Shown here: piece by piece, positions 53,820-62,800 of the stretch
Layout of the letters: the number at the start of each line of letters is the position of its first letter
How positions within the stretch are numbered: position 1 is the first letter of the stretch
Source of the DNA: Winogradskyella ouciana
GTDB taxonomy: Bacteria; Bacteroidota; Bacteroidia; Flavobacteriales; Flavobacteriaceae
NCBI RefSeq assembly: GCF_009709615.1
Contig: NZ_WJYA01000003.1
Location: 210,528-274,527 of the forward strand
Length of the DNA: 64,000 nucleotides
Direction: 5' to 3'
Position numbers and translations under genes: made by a program
The notes under the pieces: generated by a model
Database searches by the model: none
What the model saw: only the letters and a program-made list of their open reading frames with translations
Told to the model about the DNA's origin: nothing

Positions 53820-53845
53820 AAAGCCTTTCATTTCTGAAAGGCTTT
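53820..53845 (-). terminator. Terminator downstream of tRNA-His
   Basis: AAAGCCTTTCA and TGAAAGGCTTT form an 11-bp stem with a TTTC loop. On the minus strand it lies 10 bases after the tRNA-His 3' end and is followed by TTTT. It can also stop + strand transcripts. Confidence 0.75.
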
Positions 53846-53855
53846 ACTAATTTAG

Positions 53856-53930
53856 GGTGGAAGACCGGGTTCGAACCGGCGACTTTCGGTACCACAAACC
53901 GACGCTCTAACCAGCTGAGCTACAACCACC
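53856..53930 (-). tRNA. tRNA-His (anticodon GUG)
   Basis: The anticodon arm TCGGTTTGTGGTACCGA carries GTG in the loop. The D arm AGCTCAGCTGGTTAGAGC and the T arm with GGTTCGAACC are standard. The 5' end has the extra G (G-1) facing C73, the identity element for histidyl-tRNA synthetase. The acceptor stem has two U-U mismatches at pairs 5 and 6. CCA is not encoded. Confidence 0.95.
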
Positions 53931-53990
53931 ATTTTAATTAGGACTGCAAATGTAATTTATTTACATTTTTCTACAAAGTGTTTTTTTAAC

Positions 53991-54713
53991 TTATTTTAAA
54001 TCAAATAAACTATCTACTGCAGGATAGCGCTCAACCGTAAAGCCTTCTGCATGCTCAACTCCGACAAGCCTACCGAAGTTTCGAGCTCTGTATTCTATAC
54101 TATCCGTAAAGTTTTTACTAGAAATGGGTGTTTCTGGCTCACCACTTTTAGGATTAAAGAACTGAGTCTTGTATGCCAAAACAGATTCCATTTTTTTATC
54201 CATAAAGCCCGAAACATCTACAACAATATCTGGCTCAATATCTCTCCATTGTATATAATGGTATACGGTTTTTGGTCTCCAAGCTTCCTGTATAGAACTT
54301 TCATCTTTGTGTACGGTTTCAATTTTTCTCAAACCACTCAAAAAACAGGCATCACTAACTAATTGACTACCTTTTCCATGATCTATATGCCTGTCATCAA
54401 TAGCATTGCAGATTACAATTTCAGGTCGGTAAAAACGAATCATTTTAATCATTTCAATTTGATGCTCTTTATCATTTTTAAAGAATCCATCAGCAAAACG
54501 CATATTGGTTCTGGCATGTACACCTAGTATTTTCGCTGAATTAAACGCTTCCTCGTCACGAGTTTCTGCTGTACCACGCGTACCCAACTCACCTCTGGTT
54601 AAATCTATAATGCCAACTTTTTTTCCATTGGCAACTTCTTTCGCCAGTGTTGCACCGCAACCCAATTCCACATCATCAGGATGCGATCCAATAGCTAATA
54701 TGTCTAGTTTCAT
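53991..54713 (-). CDS. bshB1: Bacillithiol biosynthesis deacetylase BshB1
   Basis: 240 residues from ATG 54713; a TTG three bases upstream is unlikely. It removes the acetyl group from GlcNAc-malate in bacillithiol synthesis, in the cytoplasm. The PIG-L/LmbE zinc motif is present: GSHPDDVELGCG at residues 9-20 (His, Asp, Asp) and the later ligand His in DDRHIDHGKG. LTRGELGTRGT is also typical of BshB1. It starts 4 bp after the stop of the trans-sulfuration gene, so the two are translationally close. The pairing is sensible because cysteine made by trans-sulfuration is the last component added to bacillithiol. Confidence 0.93.
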   Translation of the reverse strand: MKLDILAIGSHPDDVELGCGATLAKEVANGKKVGIIDLTRGELGTRGTAETRDEEAFNSAKILGVHARTNMRFADGFFKNDKEHQIEMIKMIRFYRPEIVICNAIDDRHIDHGKGSQLVSDACFLSGLRKIETVHKDESSIQEAWRPKTVYHYIQWRDIEPDIVVDVSGFMDKKMESVLAYKTQFFNPKSGEPETPISSKNFTDSIEYRARNFGRLVGVEHAEGFTVERYPAVDSLFDLK

Positions 54714-54717
54714 CAAT

Positions 54718-55866
54718 TTAAATTTTATCTAAAGCATTATTTATATCCCTCTTTAAATCCTTTACCTCTTCTATTCCCACAGAAAAACGAATCAGCTGGT
54801 CACTGATACCGACTCGATCACGTTCATCTTGACTCAATAGTGCATGAGATGTGAGGTGTGGTGACAGCATAGTGCTTTCAATTCCTGCCAAACTCATTGA
54901 GGACTTAATCAATTTTAGTTCCTCCTGAAATCGTTTCGAATCCAAATCATCTGTCAATTCAAAAGAAAGCATGGCACCAAAACCTTTCATTTGCGATTTT
55001 GCCAATTTATGTTCAGGATGGGATTTTAATCCAGGATAATAAACTTTACTGACTTTTGGATGTTTATTTAACCATTTAGCCATTTTCATGGCATTCTTAG
55101 TTTGTGCTTTTACACGTAGTCCTAAAGTTTTCATACTGCGCTCTAACATCCAAACCGTCATGTCACTTAAGCTTCCGCCTAAATTCTTGCCTACGTTCCA
55201 AATGCGTTCAATGTGTTCTGCAGAACTTGCTACCGCACCAGCACAAATATCACTATGCCCTCCAAAATATTTCGTTGCGGAATGCATCACCATATCAACC
55301 CCAAAATCAATCGGATTCTGATTCACCGAGGAAGCAAAGGTATTGTCTATTGAGGTTAATATATTTTTTGATTTACCCAACTTAGCAACAGCTTTTATAT
55401 CTGTTATTGTTAATAATGGATTTGAAGGCGTTTCAATATGAATCAATTTTGTGTTTTTTTGAATAGCAGCTTCAAAATCTTCAACTTTATAGCTATTGGT
55501 AAAGGTATATTCTATGCCATACTTTGGGAATTCTTCCTTTATAAAATTTACGGTGCCACCATACAATGTATTCTGTACCACCAAATGGTCTCCCTTTTGC
55601 AAAAATGCTAAGAACATGGTGCTAATTGCTGCCATACCAGACCCGAATATCATTGCGGATTCTGTATGTTCTAATGCAGCTACTTTCTTTGATAAGTATT
55701 CTTGATTTGGTGTATTAAAATAACGTGGATAGCGTTTTACATCAATATCAAAAAATTCGTAAGACGAACTCAAATATATTGGTGAGACAGAACCTTTGAA
55801 TTGCTCGTCCTTAATTTCTCCTACGTGTGTGCAAATGGTATTTAAACCTAATTTAGATTTCGACAT
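54718..55866 (-). CDS. Trans-sulfuration PLP enzyme (cystathionine gamma-synthase/lyase family)
   Basis: 382 residues, usual length. Cys/Met metabolism PLP fold: the Schiff-base lysine is in HSATKYFGGHSDICAGA, and FGSGMAAISTMFLAFLQKGDH and TPSNPLLTITDI are the phosphate- and carboxylate-binding blocks. The family contains cystathionine gamma-synthase, gamma-lyase, beta-lyase and sulfhydrylases that cannot be separated by eye. Overlap with bshB1 in one transcript favours a role in cysteine supply. Confidence 0.9.
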   Translation of the reverse strand: MSKSKLGLNTICTHVGEIKDEQFKGSVSPIYLSSSYEFFDIDVKRYPRYFNTPNQEYLSKKVAALEHTESAMIFGSGMAAISTMFLAFLQKGDHLVVQNTLYGGTVNFIKEEFPKYGIEYTFTNSYKVEDFEAAIQKNTKLIHIETPSNPLLTITDIKAVAKLGKSKNILTSIDNTFASSVNQNPIDFGVDMVMHSATKYFGGHSDICAGAVASSAEHIERIWNVGKNLGGSLSDMTVWMLERSMKTLGLRVKAQTKNAMKMAKWLNKHPKVSKVYYPGLKSHPEHKLAKSQMKGFGAMLSFELTDDLDSKRFQEELKLIKSSMSLAGIESTMLSPHLTSHALLSQDERDRVGISDQLIRFSVGIEEVKDLKRDINNALDKI

Positions 55867-55915
55867 TCCATTAATTTTTAAGTGCTAAAATTAATGAAAA
55901 TGCTTAACTACTCAC

Positions 55916-56683
55916 TTAGTTGGTAATACAAACTTTTGTAGAATATGAAAATGTGTCGGAATCAATTTTTACGATATAGATACCGTTAGAGATTTCTGAC
56001 GTATTTAAAGTATGTTCTTCTGTAGACATTTTTTCTTTAATAATTTTCTTTCCTTCTAAGCTATATAAAGAAAGTAAAGCGTTAGTGTTGTTAAAATTTC
56101 CACTTAAGTGTAGCTCATTATTTGATTTTGAATACCATATGTTGACAGGATAAATCTCATTATCTTCTACAGACAAAAGATTACTATTAATATCTAAGTG
56201 AGCAGTAGTCGAAAAGGTAATGTAAAATCGATCTATATAATTATCTGCTTGTAAATTTTGAGTAAAATTTGAAGCATTTAATAGTGCATAGGAGTCTAAT
56301 TCTACATCATAAAGATAGACATCTATATCTTCTTCGAAATTATTCAGTTCTGCAAGTGAAACTGTAATATCTCCAGAATTAGTTAGAAACATACCTAAAG
56401 GGTAGTATTTATTGGTATTAAATTCACCTACACCTTGTATAACATAGCTATTGCCTTCTATTATCCAACCAAAATCATCCGCAAAATTATTAAAAGTACC
56501 TCCATCGTATCCGTAATCGTAACCGTCAGTAGCAGCATTATCTGGGGTAAACCCTAACAATAGCTGTCGTTGAAACCCTGTACTGGTTTCAAAATTCAAA
56601 TAAATTCGCTGAATATCTTGTGCAGAGAGCTCAATAAAGAAGGTTGCACACATTAATATAAGTAGGCACGTAGTTTTTTTCAT
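55916..56683 (-). CDS. Small T9SS cargo protein, stand-alone copy of the adhesin's C-terminal module
   Basis: 255 residues with a signal peptide ending LSAQ (about 21). The body repeats the last 240 residues of the giant protein upstream: QRQLLLGFTPDNAATDGYDY, VIQGVGEFNTNKYYPLGM, NFEEDIDVYLYDVELDSYAL and YIDRFYITF align with RELLLGFTSDNDATDGVDFG, VIQGVGEYDSSKIYPLYI, NFESDIDVFLYDSVLNSYTS and YVDRFYIVF. The C-terminus (LLSLYSLEGKKIIKEK...GIYIVKIDSD) is a T9SS type A sorting domain. It could compete with or cap the adhesin at the surface; that is inference. Confidence 0.85.
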   Translation of the reverse strand: MKKTTCLLILMCATFFIELSAQDIQRIYLNFETSTGFQRQLLLGFTPDNAATDGYDYGYDGGTFNNFADDFGWIIEGNSYVIQGVGEFNTNKYYPLGMFLTNSGDITVSLAELNNFEEDIDVYLYDVELDSYALLNASNFTQNLQADNYIDRFYITFSTTAHLDINSNLLSVEDNEIYPVNIWYSKSNNELHLSGNFNNTNALLSLYSLEGKKIIKEKMSTEEHTLNTSEISNGIYIVKIDSDTFSYSTKVCITN

Positions 56684-56811
56684 TTGATTTGGGTTAAATG
56701 ATAAAAATCTTAATAGGCCAATATAACCAAACTAAGTTATAAAATCCATGAAATACATTATTTTATCGACCAAATACATAATTTATTAACAATTAAAGTC
56801 CGATATACAAC

Positions 56812-56836
56812 AAAAAAGCGACCTAATCGGTCGCTT
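56812..56836 (-). terminator. Terminator of the giant adhesin gene
   Basis: AAGCGACC (56816-56823) and GGTCGCTT (56829-56836) form a perfect 8-bp stem, followed on the minus strand by a run of six T. It lies 25 bases after the adhesin stop. Confidence 0.85.
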
Positions 56837-56860
56837 CTGTATAAGATGATTACTGAGATA

Positions 56861-59800
56861 TTATTGCTTAATAATAACTTTTCTACTTACTATAGACCCT
56901 CTTTTTAATTTCAGCTTTACAACATACGCACCATGAGGAACTTCGATTACAGGAATTCTTAACTCCGTATCACTTTCCGGTGAAATATCATCCCAAAGTT
57001 TAACCGACTGTCCTAATATATTGAACAACTCTATCTGTACAATATCATTTGTATTGATCCAATTTACATAAATCTCGTTAGTATTATCTAAATAATATAA
57101 ACCTAAAGATTTTGTATCATTTTCTTCTATGCTCAGCACTTGAGATTCAAATACAATATAGAAACGATCTACATATTCACCTGGACTAAGAATAAATATA
57201 TGCTCAACGTTTTTTATACTGGTATAAGAGTTTAATACACTATCATATAAAAACACATCTATATCACTTTCGAAATTTTCTATTTCGCTTGCTTCTAAAA
57301 CAATCTCACCATCATTAGTAACCGTTATATACAATGGGTAAATTTTTGAGCTATCATATTCCCCTACTCCTTGTATAACAAAATCTCTATCTTCAATCTT
57401 CCAAGATATATCATCTAACATAACATCATAACGCTCTGCATCATAACCAAAATCTACACCATCGGTAGCGTCATTATCACTTGTAAACCCTAATAACAAC
57501 TCTCTTGAATATCCTTGAGAATTAAAGAAGAATCTTATACTTCTAATAATTTGTTCATTATCATTTTGACTACTTGATGCAGAAACGGTATCAGAATTAT
57601 TCCTAAGGAATACAGAATCATCTCCACTTGGGGTTTCCAGATCAACACCTTCTCTGTAAAAAATACGCTGACTATTATTAAAGTTAATTGTTCTCACACC
57701 ACTTCCAAACTCTGGAGCTTGAACAAAAAATCCTTGTGCCACAGGTATATATCTTCCCGGACGTTTAGGGTTTGCAGTGGTGTTACCAGAAATCAATGAT
57801 GAGATTACAGCCGCAGGTACGCTACCCAACTTAGTTAACGTCGCATAGCCACCTTCATATTCTTCCAAAAAGTGTGTTTGGTTTTCTGGGTAATGTTCCC
57901 AAAAATATAATGTCCCGTCAATTGCACCAGTTCCAGAACCTGGTATATTATCGTCAATAAATTTATGGGAATCTAAAGCCGAAGGATAAGGGTTACCCAA
58001 TAAGGTTTGATGATCTGCATTAATATTAAAATTAATATTATCTCCATTGTTTGGCTTACCAACAAAAGCCCAATTCTGTTCGCCAAAAGCACTAGCCAAA
58101 CCACTGCCCTTCATTGTATAGCCCAGGCCAACATCAATAGGTGTACTTGAACCCAAATATTGCCAAGCATCATAATTTGTTTGTTCATCCTCAACATCAT
58201 TCCTGTTGTTGTAATACCACAACCAGTATCCAGCCATCGTAAGATTTCCTGCAGTACCTGATGGGTCTATTGCTCCGTCATTAAATGTTATAGTGCTTAT
58301 GTTATTCGCATTTGTTCCGTCCCTAAGGACAGAAGGTACTGTATAAGCCACATTATTAGAAGAAGTATTAAGAGTACCGACAGGAGATGACAAATAGTTA
58401 TAATTGGTCTCATTCAATGTCCCTTGTTGGTGTCGCTCCAAACTACCAACACTAGAAGTTGCAAGCACACTACCAAAATCCTGAAGCAATTGTGATTGCC
58501 CAACAAGCTTAATATTTCCATCAAGTTCTAAGTAATGGGTCACTCTTAACATTTGACCATCATTAGTCTGGTTATTTGGTGTTGAAGGATCTCTTATCTC
58601 AAGTTCTTTATTTGGTGTATCAGATATCAAGCCTAAAACTGTAATATCCTTATCACCTGAAAATATATCATGGGAGGTCTCTACAATATTCCAATCAATA
58701 AGTGTTGCATTATCCACACCTATACTATTAGGTGCATCCCACACATTAAAATTTGTCCAAGTGTTATCTGTAGCCCACTCTTGTCCATCAACTCTAGAGG
58801 TATAAGGTATTGGTGCTGTTTCCTGCTGTGCTGAGTCCATATTTCTAAGAAGACCTGTTAAACCTTTATAAGCTACTAACTTACCACAAAGAACATCCAT
58901 ACGATAATAACCTTCTAAGTCTGCCCAAGGTAAACCTGTAATATCTAATGGAACGACAGCACCTCGTACCAAAGTATTATCATCTATTTCCTGGTTCATC
59001 ATTTGTCTAATCTGATCCTGGGTTAATGCAGTGCTCCAAATCCTAAGTTCATCCATCCAACCGTTGTAATAATGTAAAGGTTTATTTGGTGGATTATTAT
59101 TTTGATCCATTGCACCAACAATACTAGCCATTGCATTGGTTGTTGGAGCTATACCAGCAACTGGAGAACTCACCTCTATACCATCAATATACAATCGATA
59201 ATTACCGCTATCATTAGTAACCGCAATGTGATACCATCTATCGATAGAAATTGGATAAGAAGACTGAATTGTTTCCGTTGAATTCCAATTAAATTGCACT
59301 GTAGCTCCTGTTAATCTTAAATCATAACCAGAAGTTAAATCATTAGCGTCTCGTTTAGAAAATAGTGTTTGGGTACCTGTGACTGATTCTGGTTTAACCC
59401 AAACTTCAATACTGAATTCGTTTGACAAGTCGTAATTGTCCTTAAAAGTTATATAATCGTTAGTACCATCAAAGTCTATTGTTGGACAACTTTCAATGGT
59501 AACAATCATAGTATCAGAACAATTTATTGAAGGTATTGTCCATGTCACTTCATAAGTACCAGGATCTGCTGAGAATTTAGAACTCGGACTTCCTAAGTCT
59601 GAAAAAGAATAATTACCACCACAGCTTGATATGAGATTTGCAGACCATACACCAGCTGCTGCAGTACCAGGGTAAGTACCCGTAGTAAAGACAGCTGCGT
59701 TACTAACACCATTAGCAATATTCTGGGCTGCTGTTAAATTATTATCGTAAGCATTTAATTCTACATCTTCTCCACACTCTCCTATAATTTGTGAAATATC

Positions 59801-62800
59801 CTCGCCTGCATAAGCCAATGTCGCATTAACATCAATAAATTCTGTTCCCTCCGGACCATCTGCTCTACAGCCATTGATTAACGAAGTAACACCATAAGTT
59901 TGAATACCTGGCGTTACTGGTGTTATAGTTGTTGATGAACCTGTTGTTACCACAGTTCCAGTGCCATCTTCCCATTCTATGACTTCGTCAACTGGAGCTT
60001 GTGGCAAGGTAATTCCGTCAATTGCCCAAGAACTTCCTACTGTTGAGGTAAATGTGAATCTTACACGAAGATCCGTAAGGCCAATATAATCTGATAAGTC
60101 TAATGAAACCGAATGGATTCCATCCTGTAAGTTTACTGTTGGAACATTATTTCCTCCGTTACCTTGATTAACAAACCCGCCTGAATCCCCTGGTCCATTG
60201 AAACTCATTAATGTTACAGGATAAGTAGCCCCACCATCAACTGACAGCTCAACGATTCCTGATGCTCCAGACTGTAAATAGTATGCAGATTGAAAATCAA
60301 TACTTGCATTTGTCAATCCTAAGGTATTGAACACTGCAGTTTCTAAAGTTGTTACAGGAGGTGATGGGTCTGCTCCGTTGAAATCACCATAAGTTATAGC
60401 AAATTTCCCTCCTCCTTGATTTTTATAGCGGACTCCTTCAGTAATATTACTACTATTGTTACCATTACCATTACTTATACCTCTCCAAGGTGTTGGACTG
60501 GTATTACTACCCGAAGCATTCCAGCCACTAACTCCGTCTGCACCATCTACCAACCATCCAGGTAAATTGGCTTCATTAAATTGCCCTCCGTTATTCAATT
60601 CTGTATTGACCGAAAAAGAACTTTCTGCCTCTACAGTAATAGCCTCCCCTAAGCAAATAGTATATTCCGACGGACCAATAATCGTAGGCGGTACATCTGG
60701 TGGGACTACTGCAACAACTACTATAGATGATGTGGCTTGGCACGAACCAATTTGAACAACAGCTCTTACCAATGTAGTTTCCAAGATATTAGCATAGTAA
60801 AAAGATGTGGTCGTATTTGCAACGTCAGACCAAATTACACCTCCATTAGTTGAAGTCTGCCAAAAAACAACACTTCCTGAATGACCTGATAAATTAATTG
60901 TGGCATTTTGTGGTTCGTCAGGACAGGCCGTAACTTCTATAATATTATCCGAATCAGCAACAGTTTCGGTATTATTTAAATATCCTAAAGCTGTGCCTCC
61001 ATCAATATTTGGGCTTGTTACAGTCACTGTCGCAGTGCAAGTATCTGTATTACCGTTGCCGTCATCCACAGTTAAGACAACTATATTGGTTCCTATATCA
61101 GTGCAGTCAAATATACTTTGTGATAGTGAAAAATTTACAAGTCCACAATTATCAGAAGAACCATTATCTAACTGTGGCCCAATTATCGTAGCTGTTCCAG
61201 TCGTATCATCTAATTGAATTGTTAAGTCTTGGCACACAGCTATTGGATCTATCGTATCATCCACTACTACATTTTGAACCACATTAGTTACATTTCCATT
61301 ACCATCATTGAATGTCCAATTTACAGCATAAGATCCTTGAGCGTTATAGGTCAACGGGTCGCTGGTTGTTCCTGTAATAGTGCCTGTACATCCATCTGTT
61401 GTACTTGGTACTGGAACTGTAGCACTACATTGACCAGTAATTATTGGAAGGTTGGGTGTCGCTGGATCGGTAACGTCGTCCACGATGACGTTCTGTGGCA
61501 CTGTGATACTGTTGCCGTTACCGTCGTCAAAGGTCCAGTTGATGACATAGGTACCCTGTGTGCTGTACGTCAGTGGATCGGTCGTGGTTCCCGTCAATGT
61601 TCCCGAACAGTTGTCCGTGGTGGTCGGTGCCGTAACTGTAGCTGAACATTCGCCCGTGACGTCTGCCAGTGTTGGTGTCGCTGGATCCGTGACATCGTCC
61701 ACGATGACGTTCTGTGGCACTGTGATACTGTTGCCATTACCGTCGTCAAAGGTCCAGTTGATGACAAAGGCACCCTGTGTGCTGTAGCTCAGTGGATCGG
61801 TCGTGGTTCCCGTCAATGTTCCCGAACAGTTGTCCGTGGTGGTCGGTGCCGTAACTGTAGCTGAACATTCGCCCGTGACGTCTGCCAGTGTCGGTGTGGT
61901 TGGATCGGTAACATCGTCCACGATGACGTTCTGTGGCACTGTGATACTGTTGCCGTTACCGTCGTCAAAGGTCCAGTTGATGATAAAGGTGCCTTGCGTA
62001 CTGTACGTCAGTGGATCGGTCGTGGTTCCCGTCAATGTTCCCGAACAGTTGTCCGTTGTGGTCGGTGCCGTAGCCGTGGCCGAACATTCGCCCGTGACAT
62101 CTACCAAAGTTGGTGTTACCGGATCGGTGATATCATCCACGATCACGTTCTGTGGAACGACGATCACATTGCCGTTGCCATCGTCGAAGGTCCAGTTGAT
62201 GACATAGGTGCCCTGTGTGCTGTAGCTCAGTGGATCGGTCGTGGTTCCCGTCAATGTTCCCGAACAGTTGTCCGTCGTGGTCGGTGCTGTAGCTGTCGCC
62301 GAACATTCACCTGTCACGTCCGCTAAAGTTGGTGTGGTTGGATCGGTAACGTCGTCCACGATCACGTTCTGTGGGACGACTATGGTGTTACCATTACCAT
62401 CGTCAAAGGTCCAATTGATGACATAGGTGCCCTGTGTGTTGTAGGTCAGTGGATCCGTCGTGGTTCCCGTCAATGTTCCCGAACAGTTGTCCGTGGTGGT
62501 CGGTGTTGATACTGTCGCTGAACATTCACCTGTAACATCTGCCAGTGTCGGTGTGGTCGGATCGGTGACATCGTCCACGATCACATTCTGTGGCACTGTG
62601 ATACTGTTGCCGTTGCCATCGTCAAAGGTCCAGTTGATGACATAGGTGCCTTGTGTGCTGTACGTTAGTGGGTCGGTTGTTGTTCCTGTTAATGTTCCCG
62701 AACAGTTGTCCGTCGTGGTCGGTGCTGTAGCTGTCGCCGAACATTCACCTGTCACGTCCGCTAAAGTTGGTGTGGTTGGATCGGTAACGTCGTCCACGAT

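Noticed and set aside
53758..53850. 30-codon ORF after the TPP aptamer as the riboswitch-controlled gene
   Set aside because: It runs through the two hairpins, is low-complexity and resembles no thiamine protein; there is no coding support.
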